A stretch of 64,000 bases of DNA from positions 1 through 64,000 of the forward strand of contig JAGVSM010004885.1 of assembly GCA_022494885.1 (NCBI GenBank). The letters run 5' to 3'. The translations under genes and the position numbers were made by a program. Positions 1 to 10,690 of this stretch are shown here, in pieces (positions within the stretch are counted from its first letter, which is position 1; every line of letters begins with the position of its first letter). Source of the DNA: Micrasema longulum. Its lineage: Eukaryota > Arthropoda > Insecta > Trichoptera > Brachycentridae. The notes beneath the pieces were generated by a model. It did no database searches and was not told the origin of the DNA. It saw only the letters and a program-made list of their open reading frames with translations.

Positions 1-420
1 TGGCGGCCATAAGGAGATAGCGGGTTTTCGAAATGGAAGACTTACGTGTCGCTTAAGAACTTTTTTTCCACCGTCGATATGGTACACACAAAGAGCCTCC
101 AGGCATCTATGTCGGCCGCCAGCTCTGCTCAGCAACTTCGATGAACTTTCAGCAGAGGACGTCCAGGACGTCCAGATCCTGATGCCCTGTAAAGCAGGAA
201 AGCCTGGTTAAGATTCTCAGAAGGCATCCGCATAACATGGCCCAGCCAACCGTTTCGCCTCCGCTTGATGACAGTAGTTACACCGTAGTTCGCTGCGTCC
301 GTTCTTTCATATTCTTATTCCCGACAAATTCCAATCATCGCTCACCCAAGATTATTCTGAGACATCTATTCTCAAAACTTGAATTTTTCTGGTTTGGGTC
401 TTAGCGACATACCACGATTC
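1..420 (-). pseudogene. Non-LTR retrotransposon 3' end (family with GWLGHV / RPGRPLL motifs)
   Basis: Read on the minus strand, about 370-50 gives the post-RT tail of a LINE polyprotein: RRRNGWLGHVMRMP, then SGSGRPGRPLL, then after a frameshift LAADIDAWRLF. This order (GHV motif, arginine/glycine-rich linker, final W motif) is the usual C-terminus of RTE/jockey-type elements. The same family recurs at 53850-54300 and 55790-55960. Frameshifts and stops show it is dead. No RT core is visible; it is 5'-truncated near 420. Confidence 0.75.
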
Positions 421-1194
421 GCATCTTTAGATAACAGGTTATGCAAGAATTATATAGCAGCATTTGGTTTTCTCTGAGTAAATATAACACATTAAAAACA
501 CGTTAAAAAGTAATATCGATTATTGTTTACGTATACAAATCACCTAACACCAGTAAACATTTGCTCACTCAATGAATACGCCCGTTATTCAAAAATAAAA
601 AAGTAATTGTTTGTAATAAGTATGTATACACTAGTAATTCTACTGGTGAATATAAAGATTTGTTTTAGGTTCGAATATAATGTTTAATAATTACAAATGA
701 AGTGAGTTGAAAAAATAGTTAGTAATTTTCTTTCATAAAACATAATTGGATTTTTGTATTCACGTTATGATTACTTATGAGTTCAAGTACTCGTGTACAT
801 AATTGACAACAGGTAATATGATTTCAATATTAAAATAAGAGATTACAGAATCTCTATTATTTGAGTTTGATCGGCCGTGAGCAGGGGCGAAAATAGTAAC
901 CATGGCCCAAATCATTTCAGATTACTAAATAAAAAAATCATTTCATTCTATCCATTCATGATGTGTTTTAAGTAGGTAATATTTCAATTACTGAAATGGA
1001 TAAATGTATTTTTACGTTCATTATATGATTGATGTGGATCAAACATACAATTGACTTTGATTAGTCTTGTGATATCAGCACTTCTGTGTGGAACAAAACA
1101 TTTGGTATGGTTTAAACCAATTTATTACGAAAATATGAAATAATTATAAATTCCAGATTTAACTAGCCATAAGACGTCTAAGGTTTAAATCAGC
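421..1194. other. AT-rich DNA, nothing recognised
   Basis: No coding frame, tRNA-like box or terminal repeat was recognised in this stretch. Confidence 0.5.
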
Positions 1195-1330
1195 CCTTTC
1201 TACAGCAATGAAAATGTTCAGAGTTACGAGAAATTGGATGTGAAAAACGTTTTCTTACATGTGGTAAAAATAAGAGTTATTAAATGTATGGCGAAGTTTC
1301 TCGAAAACAAATGAGGAAAATTGGTTGCGC
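1195..1330 (+). repeat. Interspersed repeat X, copy 1
   Basis: About 110 bp is shared with 60765-60890, including TACGAGAAATTGGAT, a GGTAAAAAT stretch and GGCGAAGT. No coding sense was found. The two copies are diverged but collinear, so this is an old dispersed repeat of unknown class. Confidence 0.6.
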
Positions 1331-1429
1331 ATATATTATATTATGAAGGTATGCAGTGCTTATTATGATAACAATTTTAACATTCAATCTATTCAATTCA
1401 ATGAATTAATTTAAATATAACATATACAT

Positions 1430-2245
1430 TACAAACATGCATTCAATACGTACATATTACAAAAAAAGAAAAAAATACATGAAAGAGACTCGAGTCAAAG
1501 TTGTAGGAGAATCCAGCTCCGGAAAACCCCTTCGAATACATGGAACAGGTCAATGTCCAGAGCGATGTTGATCAACATAGCGGTAGCCCCTCCAATAGGC
1601 ATAACTATCGGCAGGTTGGTCCTGTATATCGGAATATGAAACAATCTATGCTGACGCTGTCTTAGGTAATTATCAGGAACATGCAAACCAATGCTCACCA
1701 CAATCTCAAGATTATCGATCATACCGTGCAACAATAGACAAAAATGTGTTATCAAATACACATTCCTTCTAGTCTCTTAACTGTTGTAGCCAATCATACC
1801 CAGGACAAACTCGGTCGGGTAGGGCCAAGGATAATACCCGCACTCTCTCATATAGAGATATCTCAGAAACTTTTTTTGGATTTTCTCTATCATAAGAGAA
1901 TACTTCAGTTCATGTGGCCTTCAAACCATCGAGCCACTCTCGAATCTACTTCGCACCAAAGAGCTGAAAAAAGTTCTCAGTGCGCGGGTATTTTCGAAAA
2001 CCCTGGCAGTACGCAGAACGAATCCTAACATCTTCAATGCATTACCACTGATTGTCTCTATTTGTTCATGAAATGTCAGGGTGCTCACAAATCTAACGCC
2101 CAGCTCCTTACATTTGATGTACGTATCGGATTCTGGTCATTTATTTTGTAGCGAAAAAATATAGTTTTTTAGGCCCTTACGAAAGACGTGACCGAACACT
2201 TGGAAACGTTAAACCCAAGATTGTTACGCCTTCCCCATTCACATT
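1430..2245 (-). pseudogene. LINE RT thumb and C-terminal tail, 5'-truncated
   Basis: Minus-strand frames give the RT thumb region (YSLMIEKIQKKFLRYLYMRE), then LEIVVSIGLHVPDNYLRQRQ, then a GGATAMLINIALDIDLFHVF ending typical of jockey/R1/CR1-type polymerases after the palm. The open part is 1495-1761; upstream parts lie in other frames, so it is frameshifted. The T-rich stretch below 1495 would be the 3' UTR and tail. A related C-terminus (LRARQHSAFLL) lies at 47735-47990. Role in an intact copy: target-primed reverse transcription. Confidence 0.8.
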
Positions 2246-2339
2246 TTTCAGTTTCAGAGCTGCAAGCAGCGTTTGTTTAATAATTATAAAATGCATATAA
2301 GAATTTGTTACCCACTAAGTCTAAAGACTTTTCGGTGGG

Positions 2340-3300
2340 ACACATTTTTTTATTTTTATTATTTTTTTATTTATAACAGGTTTATATTGCATTTATTTTA
2401 TTTATATTTTACAAATTCATTTATAAACAGGCACTATAAAGTATATAGAAGATTTTTTTCAGTTATTTTTTTTTCATTTAAATATCTTTCATGTTAATGA
2501 TGGTTTGTGAGAGATCATTGAACAATCTTGGAACAACGCAATTTAATTTTCGCTCTCCGAAGTCATTTGTAATTCGGGGAACAAGGGAGCCCTTAGTTTT
2601 TAATCTAGTGTTGTGAGAGTGGGAAACTCTTTTTTTTCTATTCCGGATCAACAAACTGATCTACAATCAATTTGTAGTCACAAAGTTGTTTTACCGGCAG
2701 GACATAACAGAATTTAAAATATACACCTTCGCCTATATGTTTCGCCTCACGGATTATGCTATCCGGTACAATCCCCCTCAACAGTCTCACCTGAATATCA
2801 TAAATTTTACCCAGATGAGACCCCAGACACGCACTCTGTAAGATATAATGGATTCAATGAGCGAGGTATATATGTATCTTAACGTTTTGAAAGGTAATAT
2901 GCTTTTGATTTCATACATCACCTTAAGCCAGTACCTTAATCTGTCGCAGATTCCATCAATATGAACACCCCAGCTAAATTTAGAATCAATAATTAATCCT
3001 AAATATTTATGATTATTTACAACATCTATAATAGGATAATTACATTTATCTGATTCTTTATTTGAATTTGAATGAAAGCAAAAATTTATATGAGCTTGTA
3101 TTTCTATTTCAAATTCACATTTTGTAATATATGGTGAGGATACATGAACAATTTTAGTTTTTTTAGAATTTATTACTAAGCCGTAGTCCTGCGCCCATTT
3201 GATGAGATTTGAGAAATCTTCTTGAAGCATTTTTGGGCAGTTTTTACATTTGAATGGCTTATTACAATGACAGCATCGTCTGCGAATTTTCGAAAGCAAT
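2340..3300 (-). pseudogene. LINE reverse transcriptase fragment, CR1/jockey-like
   Basis: At about 3290-3265 the minus strand reads FADDAVIVIS, the RT catalytic FADD box. A frameshift follows, then an open frame (2787-3299) with LQEDFSNLIKWAQDYGLVIN, a YLGLIIDSKFSW motif and YIYTSLIESIISY. Downstream frames at 2640-2790 (REAKHIGEGVYFKFCYVLP) and 2500-2640 (SLVPRITNDFGERKLN, VVPRLFNDL) complete the C-terminus. A T-rich tract at 2340-2480 marks the poly(A) side. It is truncated just upstream of the FADD box and frameshifted. Confidence 0.85.
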
Positions 3301-3319
3301 TCGAAAATTTAACATGGTT

Positions 3320-3490
3320 TTCTATTTAATTATAATTATGAAGACAAAAATCGTCCAAAGTTGTCAAGTTTAAGAATAGTTTTAAGTCATCCGCAAATAA
3401 CAGAAAACGCGAGTTCAAAATAACATTTTAAAATTAATTAATGAAAATAAAGAACAACAATGGACCCAGGTTAGAGCCTTGCGGGATCTA
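3320..3490 (-). pseudogene. Second RT fragment, different element
   Basis: The minus strand gives QGSNLGPLLFFIFIN, two stops, then NSRFLLFADDLKLFLNL. These are RT motif 4 (PQGS-like) and the FADD catalytic box. A separate FADD box lies only about 60 bp away in the next element, so this is the end of a different LINE lying end to end with it. Confidence 0.75.
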
Positions 3491-3599
3491 CTTCTTACTC
3501 TACCTCAGTCCTTGAAAACTCGCCATACCAGACCATTAGCGTCCATCCGCAACATTATGATTTATCAATTGCCGCTTTACGCGTATTTGGTCCCACATC

Positions 3600-3830
3600 C
3601 TTAGTGTCAAGTGTCAGGACCGAACTGCTGCAGAAACGAGAAACGACTGGAACAGGTAAGTGGCTATCCTTCTTATTCCATTTTAGTCAACCAGTTCAAA
3701 AACCGTTTGGATGTTTTTTTAAGGAAGAAGAACGCAGACAAAAATCTAAAAAAAAAGATATAGGCGCATTAGCAAAGGCTGTCTGCCTAACAAATAATAA
3801 TAATGTATTTTTCTTTCTTACATGAATTGT
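3600..3830 (+). other. Unidentified open frame with splice-site-like signals
   Basis: A 73-codon frame contains a lysine/arginine-rich patch (EEERRQKSKKKD). ACAGGTAAGTGG near 3653 matches a strong splice-donor consensus, and TTCCATTTTAG and TTTTTTTAAG resemble acceptors. I do not recognise the protein. It could be an exon remnant or chance. Codon choice alone does not decide it. Confidence 0.2.
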
Positions 3831-3839
3831 TGTATGTGT

Positions 3840-4265
3840 ATCGTCTCATTGGATTCATCATCATCATCAGTGGCGCTACAACCTGTTATGGGCCTCCTCC
3901 AGAATCTGTCTCCATTTTCTGCACTCTGCGGTTCTTTTCCAGTTCGTCAGCCCAATTGCTTTAATGTCACTTTCCGCATTATCCAGCCATCACAATTTTG
4001 GTCGACTTTTGCTTCGTCTGCCTTCCGGAGTGGTATAAATAATATTTTTTGGGGTACGGTTATCATTCATTCTGTGCACATGGCCCAAACATTATAGTCT
4101 TCTTATTTTTATGAATTGTGCAATGTTGGGTTCGCCATACAGTGCCTCTAATTCATGACAAACCGTCTTCTCCACACTCCGTTTTGGTTGACAGCACCAA
4201 ATGTCTTCCTTAATATTTATCTTTCAAACACTAATATAATGTTTTCATCGCATTTGTTCATTCGT
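3840..4265 (-). pseudogene. RTE-like LINE 3' end with (ATG)n-type tail
   Basis: Minus-strand frames give ILRKTFGAVNQNGVWRRRF, then WAMCTE and a W-containing ending WRRPITGC followed by GATGATGATGATGA. This layout (FG-V...WRRR, GHV-like segment, final WRR, short-triplet tail) is that of RTE-type LINEs. Internal stops and frameshifts are present. The region at 15318-15790 is a related tail. Confidence 0.7.
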
Positions 4266-5744
4266 ATCATTTGATTGCAATGCAATCTTTGCAATATCTT
4301 AGGTGGAACTTGTATGAGAATAACGCGATAATTTTTTATTCATCAGTGTAAAGAATAATAAAAATCAATCCTCTATGGATAATTTAACTGTGTCGTGTGG
4401 ATTCGTGGGATCCGCCAGACTTACAATAACACTTCAGAATTATTTTTTTTAATCCTATTTGATGATCTTGCGAAACATAAAGTTCCATAAAATTCATTTA
4501 TCAAATTAATGACACAATAGATTATGAAAAAAATCACTCTCTTGGTGGTAATCTAACCACCTTTTTGAGAACAGAATTGACACTATTTTATTATTGTGTC
4601 CGCTGTTACAGAACGATTTAATTACCCGCATTCAAATCGATTTGTTACGTTAATGATGTAATATAATAAGAATGAAATACCGTTTCAAATAATTGGAAAT
4701 CTTTCAGTGTTTGCTTAGATTGCCATTATAGACTCGAATTGCATTTTTTTCACATCTGCGCTATACTGGGCTCCTGGAGTGGTATTCTGCAAACGCTAAA
4801 ACGCGCGTGGAAAACGCATTTTTAACGCGTATTTTCATATTAAATACATAACAGAGCGATCTCTTTGCGTGCAATAGAAATATCACGTTTTGTTTTTTTA
4901 GTAATAAAGGTCTATGAAATACTGTTCAGTAAAAAAATATTTTGTTGCCACTTATTAGTAGCATAAAAAATATTTTTAAATTTGTAATTTTGAATTCCCC
5001 AAAAAATTGTTATTGCATTGGCCACGCCCCTACTACGTCACGATTTTCAATACTGTTCCTGACCGTTCAATTTGCTGGTGACATATTTTTAAAATTATTT
5101 TTTTAAAGTTATATATGAAAACATTTCTGCACAAAATCCATATTGATGATATTGTGTTCGTTGATACATGATTTTGAAAATACAACTAATTATTCTAAAT
5201 GCATTTCATATATTTTTATCTGTATTTGTTGAGTACTGAATTTACCATTTTCTATACTGGCAACTCATATAAATATCTTCTTCCTACCCAAATCCTCCAT
5301 ATTTCAAATTGTTTTTGTTCTTCTACCATCCTGTGAGCAAGTCACATGTGAACGTTGTCTTTCTGATAAATCTAAAAAATATGTACACTCAATAACTTGG
5401 AAATATTAAAAATCAAAGAGGCTGTAAATAACAGTTTAAATATTATAAATAATTTAATAAATTCAAGTAATAGTCCGTTTGTGAATATGTTCCCTCTCGT
5501 AACCTTTAAAAAGGCATAGTATTTTGCCGAAACTAGTTGGTTACTGATTTTTTTTTTAAATAGTGCTCGTACATACAAAAAAACAAAGTTATTTCATTGT
5601 AATACATATATTGGATTTTAATGTTTCACTAAGTTAGTGCTTCAAATATTAAAAATAGGTAGTTTACATTCTTTATTTTTGAAAATATTAAATAAACTTT
5701 TTAAATATTTATTTTATTTATAAAGAAATTTACTCAAATATTTT
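4266..5744. other. Mostly unannotatable AT-rich DNA
   Basis: No coding sequence was recognised. At 4770-4860, GGAGTGGTATTCTGCAAACGC followed by a GC-richer patch (ACGCGCGTGG, TTTAACGCG) faintly resembles the arms of the inverted-repeat element at 17055-17205. Confidence 0.3.
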
Positions 5745-5888
5745 CATTTTTTGGTGACCATTTCCAACGAATTGTAAATAATTCACCATTAGAAAATGAA
5801 AAAATCAAGTTGAGGTAGAGTGGGGCTCGAACCTCGGACCTTTGATCCGTAAGTCCGCAACAGTAGCCACGGGACCACAACCCGTTTC
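5745..5888 (-). mobile_element. SINE family S2 copy
   Basis: On the minus strand it starts with a tRNA-like head: CGGGTTGTGGTCCCGTGGCT as the A-box region and GGTTCGAGCCC as a B box (consensus GGTTCRANNCC). A body follows with CTACCTCAACTTGA and ATTATTTACAATTCG. It is shared with 8440-8622, 22229-22435, 26690-26840 and, more weakly, 63555-63700. It would be transcribed by RNA polymerase III and mobilised by LINE enzymes. Confidence 0.85.
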
Positions 5889-6339
5889 AAACTTATATTA
5901 CGCAAAAATATTATGCCTGTCTATTTATTATAGGAGCAAAAATTCATAAACATTTCTTGTATACCCACATGTGTGGGATTTTTTGTTTACTATTTTTACT
6001 GACAATATGTTTTTCATTGCTATGTAATTATCCTTTATTTTTTTAATACTCTCTTTTACCTCGTATGTATATTGTAAAAAAAACAAAAGAATTTGAACAA
6101 AAAAAAAAAAAAAAACTAGATTTATGGTTTCAAAAACAAGATTTATGATTCTAAACATTATTTTCTAATTAAGGGTATAACATTTTTTTTATTATGAGCA
6201 ATATAGTTAATTAGTAGTAGTATATTGTTTTAATCTAATCTTCCGAGAATTCGAAAGCATTATAAGTCAAGTAGTCTTCAACGCGTCTAAAAGGTTCTAG
6301 AGTTTAATCCATATTAAAATCTATTAATTGAAAGCTGCT

Positions 6340-6440
6340 AAATGCTGAGCTAAGGTATATTGTTAAGTGTCCTCGGCACGGGTAACCCCAATGAGGTCAA
6401 ATTATTTTTATTATTAATCTTTGTTTATAATGTGGAAAAA
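6340..6440 (+). repeat. Repeat H, degenerate copy
   Basis: CCTCGGCACGGGTAACCCC matches the conserved core of repeat H (better copies at 36000-36235 and 50160-50405). Only the core and some AT-rich flank are recognisable. Confidence 0.5.
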
Positions 6441-6962
6441 AAATTCAGTAATGCTAATAACTATTTATTACTATAAATGCTATGGTTCGGACATTCAATT
6501 TACAGAAAAGGCGAGAATTGTTTGCGTATTTAAATTAACTAAATGCTGTACATTTTGCAGATGGTTTTAATTCAGATTTTTTTATCCGATATCACTCAGT
6601 ACTATAATGCCTATAATAAAAAAAATTACAAAATATGACATGAAATTTTGAGGAATACTTAAAAACTTGACGAATATTTTTATTTGCGCAAGACATGAAC
6701 AATTATTTCTGATAATGACCAAAGCTGAGGTAGTTTTCGCAATCTCCCAGTAATCTAAATCTTTTTATTTCACCAGTGCATTAAACCTTCTCTTTTATTG
6801 GATTGTTAAGCCAGTATTTTTATGATTTGCATCCTGCCTATTGTTTATTTCTCTTTATTGATTGTAATAAGTTTGCGTATGATTTTTTTTCTGTATTTTA
6901 TTTCGTGATTCACACAGCCATTTTTACGCAATACAAATAAGAATGTTTCCCGAGATCGATAA

Positions 6963-7585
6963 TCTTTATATATATATAATTCTTCTGTACGTGTGATGTC
7001 ACTGAACTCCTCCTAAACGCCTAAACCGATTGACGTGCGGTTTTCAGCGAAATGTAGATCATTGCGCTCCGCATGTTCGTAGATATTAGATTTTTCCAAT
7101 CGAAATTGTAAAAAAAGTAAGAAGCATAAATCTTTTTTTTACCGACCCACCAGGGTTGCATTCCACAAGAATGCATTGACAAAATAAATGTAAGGATGTT
7201 GTTTTTTTGTGATTAGAAAAAAAAATGTTTTTAAATGTTTACAAACAACATTCGCTTTTTATGGATTCCAATGAGATTCTTTCCTTACATTCCTTAAAAT
7301 TTATTCCCATTAATTTATTTTGTTTACTTTTTGATAATACTAAAACAATATTAACTGACATTCAATACATTTCTAAAATCACATTAATGAATAAAGTGCG
7401 TTGGTGAGAAGAGCCGAGTTTGACATTTGCAAAAAGAATTCTATATTTGAAAATAAATTATTAACGTTTTGGGATTCAACTATAAACAAGTACCTAGGTA
7501 CCTAGTTATCAATGAAAAGTCTTTTTCCAAGGTTATAGCAGGCAATCCAAAGTTTGGATACGACAACATCTGTCGGGTCCGCTAG
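6963..7585 (+). mobile_element. Non-autonomous Helitron
   Basis: The 5' end is TCTTTATATATATATAATTC preceded by A. The subterminal part contains ACTCCTCCTAAACGCCTAAACCGATT, common in insect Helitrons. The 3' end has a hairpin CGACA-acatc-TGTCG, a six-base spacer and CTAG, followed by T. These are the expected Helitron termini (TC..., hairpin, CTRR, insertion between A and T). No Rep/helicase coding is present, so it is non-autonomous. There are no terminal inverted repeats or target duplication, as expected for rolling-circle elements. Confidence 0.8.
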
Positions 7586-7800
7586 TGTATTATAAATTAT
7601 ATCCTCATAACATTACAACTGGTAAATTTCTTATGTTTTCTTGGCCGTTAGGATATAAATGAAGTTTGCATTGATCACCAACGTTTTGAAAAGCATTGCG
7701 ACTTCCATCAACCCTGATGATGGACGCTACAGTTTTATCTGTGAACAAAAAATATGAACTCGAAACACCACAATAAATATAAACACTTTATTTGCATAAC

Positions 7801-7930
7801 GGCAGCCTCCGTGGTGTAGCGGTCAAGACGCTTGACTCACACATGGAAGGTTCCGGGTTCGATTTACGGTGAAAACACAAAAATTAAAATGTGATTTTTT
7901 TAAAGCCAGGTGTACTGTATGGCAAACAGA
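7801..7930 (+). mobile_element. SINE family S1 copy, 3'-truncated
   Basis: The tRNA-like head has GGTGTAGCGGTC (A box) and GGTTCGATTTA (a mutated B box). The body matches the family to GCCAGGTGTACTGTATGG, but the GGCCTCCTGGCC segment and poly(A) end are missing. Other copies: 16820-17010, 24602-24790, 25970-26143, 35505-35677, 37955-38125. Confidence 0.85.
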
Positions 7931-8204
7931 TAAACCAATTTATTAATTATTTACGCATTTGTTTTTTGTGATTTTACTAGGAATCGATCCCATGCCTTCA
8001 ATTAGAATTGAAAGGTAATCCTTTGCTCCCTGACGGTACAAATATGTCTTTTGAAGTAATTAGTTCCAAAAACTGTCTTCTAGAGATCAGTTTTGTGTAG
8101 AGCCATCACCCGTGTGGCTGTGTAAAATTACTACTCCTTTACAAACCTCAATATTATAATAAATTATGATGGCAAGTAGGATTTTAATTTTTTCATATTT
8201 TTTC

Positions 8205-8410
8205 GAATTTCATTAATGTTAGTAATATGGCCCCTTACCAACTTTTTATGTCTACCGGTTTCGAGACGTACCCGTCACTTCGTCAGGGCACTCGCTACAC
8301 CAACATGCAAATACTAAAATACACATTCACCTCTACCATCACTTAAGTATGCAAAGTGGGTACGAAAAAAATCATCAATTACATGCAGAGTTAAAGAGGA
8401 TGCAAACACC
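8205..8410 (-). mobile_element. Penelope-type terminal segment with hammerhead ribozyme, copy 1
   Basis: It shares about 75 bp with 21905-22000: flank GGCC...CTTACC, the ribozyme core, and CCAACATGC beyond it. Hammerhead ribozymes are known in Penelope-like elements. No RT coding is visible, so the Penelope assignment is by inference. Confidence 0.5.
8248..8291 (-). ncRNA. Hammerhead ribozyme-like motif, copy 1
   Basis: Minus strand order: GUGCC, CUGACGA, extra A, GUGACG-GGUA-CGUCUC (stem II with one U-U mismatch), GAAA, ACC/GGU (minimal stem III), A (cleavage position) and GACAU. GACAU would pair with GUGCC in stem I with one mismatch. One extra A sits between CUGACGA and stem II. It is more degenerate than the copy at 21946-21989. 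Confidence 0.55.
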
Positions 8411-8439
8411 GCCATGTCCGAACTTGCACTAATTTTTTT

Positions 8440-8622
8440 TTTAAAGAAATTTTAGCGTTCTTATAATTTACACAAATATTTCAATTTTGGTGGCCATTTT
8501 CAACGAGTTGTAAATAACTCACTATTAGAAAATGGAAATCAAGTTGGGGTAGAGTGGGGTTTGAACCTCGGGCCTCTGGCCCGTGATTCCGCAACACTAG
8601 CCACGGGACCACAACCCGATAA
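8440..8622 (-). mobile_element. SINE family S2 copy
   Basis: The head (GTTGTGGTCCCGTGGCTAGT, GGTTCAAACCCC B box) and body (ACCCCAACTTGA, GAGTTATTTACAACTCG) are complete. The 3' side, AAAATTGAAATATTTGTG, runs into a T/A-rich tail at about 8430. It is the best-preserved minus-strand S2 copy. Confidence 0.85.
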
Positions 8623-9054
8623 TTAATTAAATTAATAATATTTAGCGATATGTTAATAGGATTAGGGATTAGAGAGGGGCGGAGCTAAGGAGTTGAGCGT
8701 TACACGATTGGTTAATTTTTAAATAAAAAAGTGTGGCGTAATGAAAAGATATTTGATTTTCAATTAAGAGAACGTTATTTTTAATTATTTTTTATTTTAA
8801 TTAATAACTCCATGTTGTTTTATTTTTAAATTTAAATATTAAATCTTTATATTTAACCCAATTATTTTTTGTATCTTAACAAAAGCCTCTAGATGAAAAA
8901 ATCAAGGTTTTCCAGAAATATTTTTGAAATACCCATATTTTCGAAAGAAACATTAGTCAAACAGTTCGACAGGTTGTTCAAGAAAACTCCCACCTTAAGA
9001 AAGATTATATAAAAACAATCGTTAGTGAAAATGAAACGAAATATTTTATCGATC
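8623..9054. other. AT-rich DNA, nothing recognised
   Basis: No coding, repeat or RNA signal was identified. Confidence 0.4.
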
Positions 9055-9135
9055 AGGTATTGAAACATTTCCGCTGTATTGCCTTGTGGCTGTAATTTTG
9101 GCTCTAAAGGTCGCTGGTTCAACGCCCGAACCAAT
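9055..9135 (+). repeat. Possible tRNA-derived remnant
   Basis: CTGGTTCAACGCCCG is an exact match to the B-box consensus GGTTCRANNCC with a short stem, preceded about 35 bp upstream by TTGTGGCTGTAATTTTGG, a weak A-box candidate. No SINE body was recognised. It may be a decayed SINE head. Confidence 0.3.
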
Positions 9136-9414
9136 CACTTGCACTTATCAGTCATCTTAGTTTCATAGTACAAGTTGATAAAGTTTATTTGAAAACTTAG
9201 GTGATAAAATATTTTGACTGCCGAAAAACTGCGTGAACTGTAAAAAAAGAAAAGATACATCTCAACACAACACTCAATAGAATTTATACTAAATTATTAA
9301 CTTGTTTAGGTGATACTCGTGCAATGTTTACCATTCTGTGTCATTGATTATTCATATTTGCCAAGTTCTTTGAATAAATTATTTAAATATGTATTTTATA
9401 AGTTTTTACATTTC

Positions 9415-9505
9415 ATCATCATCATTCCCTTTCCGCACCTAATGGTGCATAGGGCACTGGATTGGTACACCAATCGCAGCATATCTCGATCAATTTTGTT
9501 ATATT
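9415..9505 (-). mobile_element. SINE S4 3'-end fragment
   Basis: CATCATCATCATTCCC followed by GGTGCATAGGGCACTGGATT and ATCTCGATCA is the S4 3' end read backwards, with its (ATG)n tail. The remainder of the element is missing before the mariner at 9566. Confidence 0.75.
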
Positions 9506-9565
9506 TATTTATGTATACGCCCAATGGACATTTTAAGGGCTAAATTAAATGTTATATATATAATA

Positions 9566-10690
9566 GGTTGAGGAAAAAGTAATTTCGTATTTTTTGCTTT
9601 ATTTCAATGCTTTATAAAAAGAATTACAATCATTCGATTTAAGTCAAATATGCGCCGTTCTGTTTGATAATTTGTTGCTTACGAGAATCCAACTTCGCAT
9701 AAGCCCTTGTCCCTATTGGCAAAAAACTCGGACAACCAATTTTCAAAGTCCTCTATTGAGACTAAATTTGTACCCCGAAGCGCATTAGCCATAGACAAGA
9801 ACAGGTGGTAGTCACTTGGTGTCAGGTTTGGACTCGGATGCCTAAGAACTACCCATCCGAGCTTCTGGAGCTTCTGGCTGATGTGTGCGGCCCGGCGTTG
9901 TCCTGATGAAACACGATTCCTCTCCTATTGACCGATGCTGGCCGCTTCTGTTAGATCGCCAGCTTCAAACGGTGGAGTTGTTCACAGTAAAGGGCAGAAT
10001 TGAGCGTTTGTTCATAGGGAGCAGCTCATAGTAGAGTATTCCCCGCCAATCCCACCAAACACACAGAAATACCTTCCTGGCCATCAGTCCTGGCTTGGAC
10101 ACGGTCTGGGCCGCTTCGTTGGCTTTCGACCACGATCTCTGTCGCTTGACATTGTCGTAAGTGACCCACTTTTCATCACCAGTCACCATCCATTTTAGAA
10201 ATGGGTCAATATTGTTGCGATTCAGCAGCAATCTGCAGATAAAAATTCGGTCCGAACATCGAGCTTTTTTTTTGATCCAGCTTTCTGCAAATGGTTCAAA
10301 ACGGTTTTATGATCAATATTTAGCTCTAACATACGGTCTATCTCGATATTTTCCATAACTTTATCGACATTTTCGACGACAGGCCTGCCAGAGCGTGGTG
10401 CATCATTCACCTTCACTACACCAGAACAAAATCGCTCAAACCACTGTTGTGGAGCACAAACCGAAAAAATATCGGCCCAGTATATATTGCAATTTTTTTG
10501 GCCGCTTTCGAGGCGTTTTTTCCTTTCAGGTTGTAAATATGTAAAATATGGCGATTTTTTTCCTCTGAGACCTCTATACTCTACGCACGATAGTTCACGA
10601 CTGAATAGACCAAGCGCAATACTGTCAAGCTATCTGTGTAAATGCTCTCCTGTATAACCGAGTTTTATTAGCTTTGCCACTATTTTTTCT
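9566..10690 (-). mobile_element. Mariner DNA transposon, decayed
   Basis: One end at 9566 reads GGTTGAGGAAAAAGTAATTT directly after TA, the characteristic irritans-type mariner terminus and TA target site. The opposite end should lie near 10690, beyond 5'-UTR-like sequence (AGGAGAGCATTTACACAGAT on the minus strand), but a matching inverted terminus was not recognised. It carries the transposase pseudogene at 9645-10575. An adjacent S4 SINE tail ends at 9505. Confidence 0.85.
9645..10575 (-). pseudogene. Mariner transposase pseudogene
   Basis: It would encode the DD34D transposase for cut-and-paste at TA sites. Readable parts in order: YNLKGKNASKAAKKI (N-terminal HTH), VNDAPRSGRPVVENVDKVME and ELNIDHKTVLNHLQKAG (second HTH), FLKWMVTGDEKWVTYDNVK (first catalytic D), ARKVFLCVWWDWRGILYYEL, then RRGIVFHQDNAGPHTS (second D), SDYHLF region (third D) and WQQIIKQNGAYLT-like C-terminus. 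At least four frame changes and several stops break it. The order and motifs leave little doubt about the family. Confidence 0.9.

Noticed and set aside
5964..5977. Palindrome CCCACATGTGTGGG
   Set aside because: 14 bp, single occurrence, no context; likely chance.
10161..10358. 65-codon plus-strand frame
   Set aside because: Antisense shadow of the mariner transposase.
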